A stretch of DNA of 64,000 bases from Brachypodius melanocephalos (Eukaryota; Chordata; Aves; Passeriformes; Pycnonotidae): the NCBI GenBank assembly GCA_013398615.1, contig VZSR01000690.1:197796-261795 (forward strand), given 5' to 3'. The position numbers were made by a program, and so were the translations under genes. Shown one piece after another: positions 11,777 to 23,000 of this stretch. How positions within the stretch are numbered: position 1 is the stretch's first letter; each line of letters starts with the position of its first letter. The notes below the pieces were generated by a model. The model saw nothing but the letters and a program-made list of their open reading frames with translations, had not been told where the DNA came from and did not search any database.

Positions 11777-14269
11777 TTAGTGTTAAAAGAAGGATTTCTG
11801 GATGCTAAGCCCCAGCTTCATACTTGGTTTATGTATGTTGCCCTTCTCCTTTAGGAAAATGGTAATCTTTAGCAACAAGGCCGAGCGAAACTGTACTTTT
11901 GCAGATACATCCATCAAAAGATTTTTCTGCACTTCATTTTTTAATCATGTCTCATTTCAGAGACACATAAAGGCAGGAGTTTGAGGATCTAAGTGGGAAT
12001 TGGGTTTTCTTACAGAATGAAGTAGTCCACCACAGAAGTATCATGTTTCATCGTCTTAGAAATGGGATGGAAAGCAAGAAGATAAATCTTGACTGTGGCA
12101 TTCCAGTTAAGCCACCTACTAGGAGAGAACCTTCAAACCTTTCATCACTGTTCAGGCCTTCAGGAAATATTAGGCTTCCAGGTTTGGAGACATGGGATTA
12201 AAGGGAATTAATGTTAGTAGGAACTTGAATTTAACGTGTGACTTATCCAATGGTACCTCATGCTGCAAATACTGCCCATTGCCCTTAAATTAATGCGTAC
12301 TAAAAGTTGTCTTGATTTGGGAGATCATCAAATCCTGTCTTTTTTCCAACCTCTATTCACCCTAAAGTAGGCTTACAGGAAAGGAGAGGGAAAGGGAAAA
12401 GGCATTCCAACTATAATAGTTTTTGAGTCAAACTCTATGCCCATGAGCACAGCAAGTTCTAGGTACTGTGTGCCAATTCTGTTGATAGACTGAGGGTAGT
12501 AAGAGCCTATCCTATTCAGAAAGGTCTTGTGCAAGGAGGATTGATGCAAACTTAGCTGAATTTCACATTATCATTCATCACAGCACTGTGAAGAAGGATA
12601 GGAAAAATCCTGGAAAAGATACCTATTCTCAAAGAATCTGTCAGATTTTTCTCAGCTTTTCCCAAGGAAAAAAAGAGAGACAGTTCTTAGGGTATGTGCT
12701 TTAAGAGTATTGTTGCTTATATTTAGGCTGTGGAAGCAATGAAAAATGAGGCTGTCTATTTCTATAATGCAGAAATATTTTTTCCTATGAAAATAATGAA
12801 ATTTGCTTCTGCACTGCCAGAGTCTGGCTGATCAAAGCTGTGATGTGCCTCTTCATGCTTTTTCCTCCACAAATGACACTTTGTAACCTAAAGATGAAAA
12901 GTGATTGCCCTGAAGTGGTCAGGCAGGTGGACTTGATGGTTGTTTCAAGTCCCTTCCAACTGAACTGGTCTATTCGAAAAAAAACCCCAAGCTGAAAGCT
13001 CATGTAAACAGCAGAAATGAGGTAGTCTTATAATGTTGATAAAGTAAAATGAGATGTACTTATCCTTTTCATTAATATTTATTAGGGAACTAGTATTGCC
13101 TGTGATCTTCCACTGAAGCTAATAGAACCAATGGTCTTAAAGATCTTTTCCAACCTAAATGATTACATGTACTCATTGTACTTGTCTCTCTTCAAATGGA
13201 AGACACATTCAGTTTTGAGGCTTCCTCTTCTCATCCTGCACACTACAGATGTGCCTGTCTACTTTAGGGACATTTGGACAGCTTGTTCCGTAAGTTCCAG
13301 AACTCTGAGATGGGTCAAGCATTTAGTCCATGTTTTGTTTTTAATGAGAAGGCTTCCATTTGGGGAGGGATTAAATGTGGGGAAGACAACTTCATTTAAA
13401 TCTAACCTTTTGTGAGACTTTTTGATTGAGGCAATCTTAACTTAGAGAGCATATTTGTCTTCAAGACCTCTTAAATAATTCCTAATGATTTCTTGTAGTT
13501 TTTTATTTAGTTTTGCCAAGTGTTGTATGAATATTGTGTAAAGATTCAGTTTAATTTCTTTGATCCATATAAATAAATACAAAGACTCTCAGAACCACAC
13601 GTATTTAACAATCAGAAATGGCTGACTGGTTTAGGAAGTAACGATGGTGCTATTGCATCACTTAAAATACTTCCACTGGTTGATTATTGATACATTTTCT
13701 CAAGCCTTTCTCAAGCCTATTACAGCTGCAAGCTGTAATAATTTAAGCCCTATGGTTCTGTGTAAGCAGACTTATTCTTCAATCTTTACTCTCCTTTAGT
13801 TAAGAAAATTGTATGTGAGGCAAAAATGGGAGATATTGCAGGAGACATTATATTTTCTGTACTTTTTTCGATCTACTGAAGTGTTTTGGTTAATGATTGT
13901 TTTCTGTTTTCCTTCATTTAAGGATGTGTACAACTCACCTCAGACAACTCAGGCGAGTTTTTAACAGGGCTTACAGTTGTTCATGTACTCTGAGTTAGAT
14001 GCATGGAAGAAATAATGATCATCTATTCTGAAGAGGTCAAAATAACAAAAAAGACTTTAGTGGCAACTCTAGAAAATCTGAGAAACTTTGGCAAAAGGTT
14101 GAGTGCCACATCAAATCAACATAAACACTTCTCAAACAAAGCATTAACTTGACCCATTCAATTTAACAAACTTTAAGTCGGTTCAATTTCAAGAATTCCA
14201 AGAAGAGGGAATTAGAAGAAGAAGAAAGAGAGAAAAGATCTAGAAAAGCACACATATAGCTACTAACTC
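11777..14269. other. Upstream intron with two CR1 tail scraps
   Basis: Mostly unremarkable AT-rich intron. Two short stretches look like + strand CR1 3' ends: about 12925-12975 (GTGGACTTGATGGTTG, then CCCTTCCAACTGAAC) and about 13125-13165 (ATGGTCTTAAAGATC, then TTTTCCAACCTAAATGATT). Nothing else was recognised. Confidence 0.45.
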
Positions 14270-17200
14270 CTGGGTTCCACTGATGATAGGAACTGTAAGA
14301 AGAGGCAGGGTCCAGACAATGTGATTTTTATGGATAGAGTGAGAACTCCAGGTAAGCCCTGCCTTAGGCTAAGATTTTGGCAGCAGCTTTTGGCCTGCAC
14401 CTTGTCAGAATTTGATTCTTACGATTCTTAGAAAGCCTCTGCCTGAATTAAGTTGCAAACAAGACCATATGCCAGTGACAATAGTGTGGGATTTATTTGA
14501 CAGTAAATACGAGGGAGAGAGAGAAAGAAAGAAATAGGAAATAGGTAGCGGGGACAGAGAGTAACAGAGACAGAATGAGGAAAATATCACCACTCTGTGG
14601 ATCCCAACAATGTTCTGTTGATCCACTCCAGCTGGTCTTCTTGGTGGTGAAGGTTTCCCTGACAAGCATAGAGTCTGATGGGTTAATATATGCTCAGGCC
14701 AGGCAGGAAAATACGGGCACCTCCCTGAGCTGGGAGAGTTTGCCATTGTCTCTTACAACAAACTGGGTTTGTTGCACTGCATGCAGTCCTGTGGTGCAAG
14801 GCCTCAGGAATGACTGTGGGGGGCACTTCAGGGGGTCTTTGATGGATTAAGGCACCCTGTCAGCTGCCTCTCACCAGAATGTCCTGTGGATGTGGCCTTC
14901 CCGGGTTTGGGGGTTCCATAGCCAGTTTGTGTAAGGGAGGATGGGTTCACAGCCCCTGAGCAGAGGTTACAACACACCAAAACTTCCTCCCCGCACTGCG
15001 GCTGGCAGGGAAATATGTGCAAACCTGCTCCCAGCAAATGGGTCTCTGGGCTACGGCCTCCGCCATCCTGAAGCAAGTCAAAGATGATTCTTAGATGATC
15101 CTGGCTAATGGGTTTGGCTCACATTCTTTTTCTTGTTTACTTGTTTGTTTCGGGTGATTGAAGAACAGGTTTTCCTTTTATCTAATCACAGTAGTTTGAC
15201 TTACAGCTCAAAGTTCCAGTCAGGCATCTTCAGGGAGGCTTCTTTGGTTGTAGCTTCTTAATACATTTTTTGTTATAATGAGCAAAACTTTATATCAGTG
15301 TTTGAGGCAAGAACTATTTCAGTCTCTGACACACCTAAACCACTCAGACTCGCAACTTCTATGAATCGCTGATCAGATCTTTTATAAAATGAATTATTTA
15401 TTGAACAGACAGAAAATAACAGACAAAAGGTCTTGAACAGAGTTACTTACTACACATTATAAAACAAATAATTACTAGTAGATTACATAAAACAGTACAC
15501 GACATTAAGGTACCAATATTAAAACTAGCAAAGAATTAGTATATATTAGAAGTCACTGTAATTTACCACTGAATTGATGATAGTGTACATTAAGTCCTTT
15601 CACTCAACCCTCAAGAGAGTAACCATAAAACCAGCATGCTGACTTTGGGGAAAAGCCCTACACATTTCCAGGAAATGTGGAGAATTACCTCGGTTTCGTA
15701 AAAGTTTGGTGTAGGTTTTATAGTTTGTAAATTGGATTGTCTGTCAGTCAGAAATTCCAGCTTATTTCCACAATTTTTCTTCCACACCAAGACATTTATT
15801 GTCAGCTAAAAGTGTCACTTCCATGAGACAATTTATCTTTAGTGAGTTAATTCGTCAATTAGCAAGATCCTGTTTTGGGGAGGTACCCTGCTGCCTCATG
15901 TTTGACCTTAAATACTCCTTGGCCTTACTGGGCTCTTCCCCCAAGTGGAACTTCTGGTCTTCTTCCCACCCAGGAGCTGGGTTAGGGGCTCCAGAGGTGG
16001 AGTGTGAGGCATTGCCTCCAGTGTGTCAGGGATTGGCAGCTACTGACAGGCTGGGATACAGGCTTTAAGAGTGGGGTGTACAGGCAGTGCACTGCCTCGC
16101 CAGGGCAAGGCCCAAGCTACCCCTTTGCTCACATAAAACATGAAATTTTTTTAACCAACAATCCCCTCTATTCTCTGACAACCACCTTGTGGCTCAAGAT
16201 ATTGACAGGGACCACACTAATGTACCTTTCCTCTCATGGCCTAATCTAACTGACAGAACAAAAAGGAAAGAAGATGAATGTATACAGGAATTCATGTAAA
16301 GGCCAATTGCTATTCTAATAATCAAAGCATAAATATTTATAAAAATAAAGATTTCCCTCTATACAAGTCATTGCTCTCCACTCAGTGAGTCTCTAACATC
16401 GCAGGCAAGGTGCAATGCAAACCAGGATCAGGGGGAAGAATTCATGAGCTCACCTTTCATCTGCAGCAATCAGAGTCCAGCATTTGGACACATCATGGTC
16501 TAAATCACATGGTCTGTGATTTCCTAATTTTTTCTTGAAACAGCACTCTTCTTAAGTGAGGTTTAGTGAATGTTGGACAATTTTATAAAACTATTTTTGA
16601 TACTTGCTGGACTAGTAAATTGGGCTCCAAAATAGCATGGCAAATTCAATTTAAGATTCTCTCTTACTTATTGATAGTGCAATGCATTGCACCCCTTGTA
16701 CAAAATCTAAAAATCAGTACTTAGGCTACCTTGCCTTTTGGTGTCTGTGATCTCACAGGTCCAGTTATCACCAAAACCCAAACAAATATACATGTGCCAG
16801 ATTACCACCCTTACTTCTCCCACCAACCAGATTTCAGAGGGATCTTAGAATCTGTACCCACAGAAAGAGGAAAAGGTCAGTGGGTACCATGGGAAAATTA
16901 CATTCCATAAATATTCTACTACAGAATAATTTGGACTGCCTCAAGGGTGGGAAACAAAATATAACAGCAGTCGAGTAATTCCAACCTCTTCAGCATATCA
17001 TTTCAATCAGGGTCTTGGGATCAGACCAAATACGTTTTCAACTTTATCAGACCCTTCTATGGTTCTCATCCCAAAGGTTTTCTTCTTCTCTTAACAACTT
17101 ATGCCTTCTTCACCTACAGTTGCAACTTTACAGCTACCACTTCAGCTCAACTGCCAACCCATTTTCCCCCACCTTGCAGAGGCCACCGACTGTTCAACAT

Positions 17201-18267
17201 CCCTTTCTTCTGCAAAATTAGGCTTTACACATCTCTTACTGTTACTACACATGCTTCCCTTGGTGTAGTAATTCTATACTTTGCTCTGAGAAGATAGGAA
17301 AAGGTACAAAAATTTGATTCCATAATCATATGAAATCCTGTGTAAGCTCCCAAAACCAAATTGAGAGAGGAATCTTTCCCATCCATTGTGGCAACTGGGG
17401 AAAAAATAAAAACATCTTAAAATATTGCAGGCAACAAACTTTAAAAAAAAATGAACATAAATATCTTAAAACTCAACAAGATAAAAATGTGCAAACACTT
17501 GATGCAGGAAAGAACAGTGACTCCTCTGTCCTGTTACTTGTTATGCTCTCACAGAACATTTCTAGAAGTAGAAAACTTGGTCCCACTTGGATCTACTTCA
17601 AAAGGAGGAACTGTCCATTTGGTATTCTTTTGTGTTCTTTGTCATAAAAAGTTTCATTAAACCTTTACTCAAACTAACAAGAGCAGTCTATGAAAAGAAA
17701 CTCAGAAGACATCAAAAATGCAACCATCACTAATAAAACTAATTCAGTAAAACTTCCTTAAGTTACCAAGTACTTTAATGATACTGATGAGGATTCTTAG
17801 CACCATGTAGGGAAACTTGAGTTAGAGTAGCCAGCCATCCTTTTCAGATAGTTTCCCTTTTAGATAAAATGGTTTTGATGCATCTACATATTCTTATTTT
17901 GCAAATTTGGAATCAAGTCCTAAGCCAACTATATTTGTTCTATGTGGGTGATATTAGAGTGTTCCTTTAGGAAAAAGAACACCACTTTCTTTTCTTTCTT
18001 GCTCACTTATCCCTCTGGCATTTGAAGCCATACTTGGTATTACTATCAGTATTACATACAAGGTCCTGCCAGGATGATTGACTAATCCAGAAGCAAACAA
18101 CCCTGCTGCCATACTGGGGACACTGTTGTGAAAATACAAAAAGATAAACTATTTAATGTATTTAATTTTAGCGTTTTCTGTTTTGTTGCAGCTTTGTCTG
18201 CAATGGAGTTATTGTTTACTATATTGTCCAATATAGCTCCTCTGTGTCTGGAGCTGACTGTATGTAC
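14270..18267. other. Unresolved, probably retrovirus-derived stretch
   Basis: This 4-kb stretch is more GC-rich in places (about 14600-15080 and 15940-16130) than the surrounding intron and has scattered short open frames, including minus-strand ones near 14405-14746 and 17954-18139. The LTR/leader-like composition and its position upstream of an ERVL LTR suggest old endogenous retrovirus or LTR material. I could not identify any gag, pol or env motif, nor LTR ends. It could also be several small repeats. Confidence 0.3.
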
Positions 18268-18460
18268 AGAAGAAATTCTTTATTATGAGGGTGGTGAGGT
18301 ACTGGATCAGGCTGTCCAGAGAAGTTGTGGATGTTCCGTACTTGAAAACATTAAGAGTGCAGCTGGATGGGGCTCTGAGACACCTGATCTAGGGGAAGAA
18401 GTCTATGCTTATGGAAGAGGACTTGAAACTTGTCCTGGTTCCAGCAAGGACAGGGATGAT
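18268..18460 (+). mobile_element. CR1 3' region fragment
   Basis: The sequence GAGGTACTGGATCAGGCTG, then CAGAGAAGTTGTGGATG, matches the usual CR1 3' untranslated/C-terminal region, followed by GCTGGATGGGGCTCTGAG. It is truncated on both sides and lacks the terminal ATTCTGTG repeats. Confidence 0.7.
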
Positions 18461-18484
18461 TAAGGACAGTAAACAAGAGGAAAC

Positions 18485-18838
18485 ATGGCTAGAACCTGGG
18501 GGTAATTCTCTATCATCTCACATCATTGCCAGCAGAAAAGAGAGTCTCTTACACAGTTAAGTGGTCTTTTCTGGTTGGGGTGTGTGGCTGTAGTTGGGTC
18601 TGGCTCTGCACTGAGCATTTTGCATGTGAATCTCTCTCTTTTGAACATTTCCGTTTTTAGTATTGTTGCTGTTATGGTTTGTTTTCTTACCTAACTGCTG
18701 TTTCCAGTAAATTGTTCTTCTCTTAACCCATGACCTTTACCTTTTGTACCTCCAATTCTCCTGTCCAGCCTGCCACAGACGGCAGAGGGAGAGCGAGGTG
18801 GGGAAGCTAAGGAGAAGCAGCATGGTTTACAGGGTCTC
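18485..18838 (+). mobile_element. Probable ERVL-type LTR
   Basis: The segment CAGTAAATTGTTCTTCTC, TTAACCCATGACCTTTACC and the following purine-rich GGCAGAGGGAGAGCGAG resemble the R/U5 part of avian ERV LTRs, where AACCCACGA and GAGTGAGCGAG-like strings are common. It lies directly upstream of an ERVL protease/polymerase relic on the same strand, consistent with a 5' LTR. Exact ends were not found. Confidence 0.5.
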
Positions 18839-21012
18839 AGTAGACACTTAACTGGGGACTACCATTCCAGTTGCTCTCAAGAGACAGTATAAACCACAAG
18901 GTAACCTCTGCTTTTACCTGCATGTCCACAGAGAGGACATGAGGAAGTGGGATGAAAAACCCATCTCTGTCTTATCAGCACAGATGTGTGAGTGGAGAGG
19001 AAGGACAACCACCACAGGAAATTCTTCAAGGATAAATGCTGCTCCAGTTTCCAGTGGACAAGTTGTCAGACACAATGAAAGGGCTAAACGTTATTTCTGA
19101 TCCTCTTGAAGGGACCTCAAGGTCATATTTACAAGATATGAACAATGACTGTTATGACTAGAACTAAAGGGGCTCTGTCTACAGCAGGAGGAAAGGGACA
19201 ACGGGATTTTTTGGACTGTGTTGATCTGATGGCTTGGCTCATCAGACCTGCAAGAGTATAAGGCTTTGATTGACACTGGCACACAAGATACCCTGATGCC
19301 ATCAAGATCTATAGGGACAGAATCTATCTCTATTTTTGGGGTGATGGCTGACAGGATAGAAACTGAAACAAGCCTGACTGGGAAATGAATGGCAAAAACA
19401 CCCCAATTCTGATTGGCCAAGAGGCCCTGTGTGTCCTTGGCATAGATTAACTCAGGAGAGGGTATTTCAAAGACCCAAGCAGGCATTGTTGGGCTTTGGG
19501 GATAACTGCAGAGGAAATTAGACAGCTGAATAATTTGCCTGGTCTCTCTGAGGACCCTTCTGCTGTGGGACTAGTGAGGGTCGAAGAACAACACATACTG
19601 ATTGTTACCACAACAGTACATCATCAACAATACCGCACCAACTGGGACTCTGTGACCCACATCCATGAAATGATTAATGAACTGGAGAGCCACCTTTTAA
19701 TATCCCTACATGTACAGTGCATAAGTCCAATGGAGAAATGAGGCTAACAGTAGACTAATCATGACCTGAACAAAGTCATGCCACCTCTGAGTGCTGCTCT
19801 GGACATTCTGGAACTTCAGAACAAACTGGAGTCCAAGACAGCAAAGTGGTGCCAGCATTGATATTATGCTAATGCGTTTTTCTCCATTCCTTTAGCAAGA
19901 CAGTGCAGGCAACAGTTTGCTTTCATATGAAAGGATGTTGAGTACACCTGGATCCAACTGTACAAAGTGTGGAAACACAGCCCCACTATTTGTCATGGAC
20001 TGATCCAGAATGTATTGGAAAAGTGTGAGGCTCCAGAATACTGTAGTACATTGATGACATCATCATGTGGAGCAAACAGCTGAGGAAGTTTTTAAGAAAG
20101 GGGAGAAGATAATTCATATCCTCCTGAAGGCTGGCTTTGCCATAAAGCAAAGTCAAGAGCACAGCCCAGGAATATCAGTTTCTAAGGATAAAATATCATC
20201 AGACTCCAATGGACATGATCAAGAAAATTGCAGCTATTTCTCCACCAACCAGCTAAAAGTAAAGACAAGTTTCCTCAGTGCTGTGGGTTTTTGGAGAATG
20301 CATGTTGCAGATTACAGTCAGATCATAAGCCCTCTCTATCAAGTGACTGGGAAGAAGAATGGTTTCAAATGGGGTCCTTAATAACAATAACCTTTTTAAC
20401 AAATTAAACAGGAGACTGTTCATGCAGTAGCCATGGAGTTAGGAATACAAAAGAGATGAAGCCTACTACACGTCTGCCAAAAAAGAGATACTGGCAGCCT
20501 ATGAAGGGATTCAAGCTGCTTCAGAAGTGATTGGCACCAAAGCAGAACTCCTCTTGGCACCCTGGCAACCACTTCTGTGCTGGATGTTTAAAAGAAAAGT
20601 CCCTTTCACACATCATGTCACTTTTGCTTCACGGAGTAAGTGGATTACATTGATCACACAGCAAGCTTGAATAGGAAACCCTAGTCACCTAGGGATCTTG
20701 GAAATCATCACAAATTGGCCTGAGGGCAAAAATTCTGGACTATCTGCAGAGGATGAGAAGGAAAACATGTCATCTGCTAAGGGGGCTGCACCATATAATC
20801 AACCACCTGAAAAAGAAAAATGATACATCCTCTTAACTGACAGTTCCTGCTGTATTATAGGCATAAATCAAAAGTTAAAAGCTACATGGAGTCAGTCCTA
20901 TGCAGTGAGTCACAGAAGTTATTAAAGGACAAGGTGGATCAAGTTAGTTTGCAGAGCTGAAAACCATCCAGCTGGGTTTTACTGATATGACTAAAAGAGA
21001 CAAATGGCCAGC
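18839..21012 (+). mobile_element. Broken ERVL-type endogenous retrovirus: protease, RT and RNase H remains
   Basis: This old endogenous retrovirus copy is interrupted by many stops and frameshifts. A retroviral aspartic protease piece at about 19255-19388 keeps the active-site motif DTG after ALI. Reverse transcriptase remains at about 19740-20390 keep the catalytic YIDD (20047-20058), followed by a FAIKQS-like segment. Part of the connection/RNase H region follows to about 21012 with a LTDSS motif. Gag appears missing between the LTR and protease. The copy ends abruptly at about 21012 next to a tRNA-like sequence. It cannot encode a functional product. Confidence 0.82.
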
Positions 21013-21023
21013 ACTGAGCAATT

Positions 21024-21095
21024 TCTCAAATGGTGTAATGGTTAAAATTCCTGCCTATCACACTGGGAGACCTGGGTTTGATTCCCTCAGACAGA
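21024..21095 (+). pseudogene. tRNA-Asp-like relic
   Basis: The segment aligns along its length with eukaryotic tRNA-Asp. It has an A box region TGGTGTAATGGTTA, an anticodon arm GCCTATCAC with ATC where GTC is expected, GGGAGACC in the variable region, and a B box GGGTTTGATTCCC. The acceptor stem does not pair well and one extra base sits in the anticodon stem, so it is a tRNA pseudogene or a SINE head. It sits where the ERVL relic stops. Confidence 0.6.
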
Positions 21096-21439
21096 AAACC
21101 AGCAAAACACCACCTGCAGAAATTGTTTTGAGCAACTGATGGTTATTTGCCAAAATTGTTTTGAGAAGAACTTTTGTTGACAGCTTTTCCCTAGGGAAAA
21201 CTTAGCAGCTGCTAGCAAGCTAAATCCTCTCAGACCCAAAAAGTCATGCCCACAGATGTCTGCATTTCCCATGTCCTACAAGGGAACAGTTTGTTTCACC
21301 ATAGTCCTCACAATGGCCTGCAGAGAAATTTCAGCTCTGACGAAGGAAGCATCTCCTCCCCCTCCTTTTCTTCCCACTGACTCTGGTGTCACCATGTTGT
21401 TTTCTCTCACAAGTCCTCACTTCCTCCCCTTCTCTGACT
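21096..21439. other. Unassigned sequence between tRNA-like relic and kinase fragment
   Basis: No recognisable repeat or gene. Short open frames on both strands carry no motif I know. Confidence 0.35.
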
Positions 21440-21566
21440 AGAAGAAAAACTGCTGCTCATAGGTACCATTGCCAACAAGTTCCACTAATTCAAAGATTCT
21501 CGCAAGATCCTGCAGCGCTGAGAAGTCGATCTTGTCTAGGTTCTGCATCGAGGAGTTGCTTGTCAT
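21440..21566 (-). pseudogene. Fragment matching the N terminus of a TNIK/MAP4K4-class Ste20 kinase
   Basis: Read on the - strand from the ATG at 21566, the frame gives MTSNSSMQNLDKIDFSALQD, then LARIFELVELVGNGTYEQ, and soon a stop. From memory, GCK-IV kinases (TNIK, MAP4K4, MINK1) begin with a near-identical layout: a short acidic start, IDLSALRDPAG, then IFELVELVGNGTYG, where GNGTYG is the glycine-rich ATP loop. VELVGNGTY fits TNIK best. The match ends inside the loop. The - strand sequence upstream (to the gap at 21785) is GC-rich and could be 5' untranslated region. It is probably a truncated retrocopy or captured exon piece, not a working kinase; the rest of the kinase is absent. Confidence 0.65.
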
Positions 21567-21785
21567 CTTTCTGCTGCTGGCTAGGTGTCCCTGCTGCCAT
21601 TGTGTGGGCAGCGATGGCTGCTGTGGCACTAGAACTATTTAAAGCCTCTCCTCATAGGGAGCACTGGGAAGGAGAAGCCACCAGTGCCCCCCTGCTCTTC
21701 TGCCCACAGTGCAGCTGGTTAGGGGCAGCCAGGCAGGCAAGACTTGTGAGTCATTCAGGAAGCGAGGGGTGGAGCTCCCTACGTT

Positions 21786-21885
21786 NNNNNNNNNNNNNNN
21801 NNNNNNNNNNNNNNNNNNNNNNNNNNNNNNNNNNNNNNNNNNNNNNNNNNNNNNNNNNNNNNNNNNNNNNNNNNNNNNNNNNNNN
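21786..21885. other. Assembly gap, 100 N
   Basis: A run of exactly 100 N, the conventional length for a gap of unknown size. The sequence right after it is a CR1 3' end, so a repeat probably caused the break. Open frames spanning it are artefacts. Confidence 0.98.
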
Positions 21886-21925
21886 TTCCAACCTACACAT
21901 TCTGTGATTCTGTGATTCTGTGACT
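21886..21925 (+). mobile_element. CR1 3' end next to gap
   Basis: TTCCAACCTACACATTCTG followed by repeated ATTCTGTG units is the classic CR1 terminus on the + strand. The rest of the element is hidden in the gap. Confidence 0.8.
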
Positions 21926-22234
21926 TGCTGCGTGCCACACCAAGATGCTGGCGGCTGCAGCAGTGCATCACCGCTGGCTGTGCCAGGGTGGCCCCTGGTG
22001 GCAGCACCTCACCACCCCTGGAAACAAACAATGCATGCACTGTTTTGATTTTGTTTTTTCTTAAGTACGTCATCACAGAGGCATTAACAACCTCCCTAAT
22101 TGGGCCAGCAGCATGTCCGTCTTCAGAGCCATCAGAGATTGGCTCTGTCTGACATGATGGAAGCTTCTATCAGGTTCTCACAGGACATACCGCTGTGTCA
22201 CCACTGCCCCCGCTACCAAAAAAACAGGCCATGC
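21926..22234. other. Unassigned GC-rich stretch
   Basis: Moderately GC-rich sequence (for example GGCGGCTGCAGCAG) with no motif I can name. It may be retroelement leader or untranslated sequence. Confidence 0.3.
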
Positions 22235-23000
22235 CAAATCAATACACAGTCATCAAGAACTTCACCTGACTGCCACAATTTCTCAAATATGGTGGGTAGT
22301 AGCTTGGCAATTTCGTATACCAGTTCCCTTAGGACCTTAGTTCCCTTAGGATGGATGAATCTCATCAGATCCCATAGACTTGTGCACATTCTGGTTCCTT
22401 AGATGGTCTTGAACTTGATTCCCTCCCACAGTGGGCTTAAGATCTCCATTCTCCCAGTCCTTGCAATTTCCTTTCATGACTTGGGCAGCGTGACTGGAGC
22501 ACTTCTTGTTGAAGACTGAGGCATAGAATTTATTGAGATCCTCAGTTTTCTCCATATTCCAGGCTTATCCAGGTATTCAGGTCTCCCACTTCCTTCTAGA
22601 GAGGGCCCTAGTTGTTTTTTCATTTTTCTGTAGACATTATCCCTAGTTGTTTTTTCATTAGCAAGATACCTATAGAAGCTATTTCTGTTGTCCTTGACAT
22701 CTCTGGCTAGACTCAGTTTTAACTGGGCTTTAGCTTGTCTTTGCTTCTACCTCCTGTAAACTCCTTTTTTATCTCTGAGGTGCTCAGCAGCTCCTTATCC
22801 ATGTATGGATGCTTCCTGGCATTTTTGCCCCTTGTCCTCTTGTTGAGGAACATCATTCTTGAGCTTGGAGGAAGAGATCCTTGAATATTTGCCAGTATTC
22901 TTGAACCCCTCTGCTCTCCAGGGCTCTACCACAGGGGACTCTATGACAAAAGTTCCCAAAGTCTGCTCTCCTAAGTACAGGGCAGGTGATCTTATTGTGT
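22235..23000 (-). mobile_element. CR1 LINE fragment (linker between endonuclease and RT)
   Basis: On the - strand it shows a YRYLANEK-like segment, a piece with FYASVFNKK, and NVHKSMGSDEIHPS, the CR1 ORF2 region just before the reverse transcriptase core. Stops interrupt it. Both ends are truncated; the downstream RT and 3' end are missing. Confidence 0.72.
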
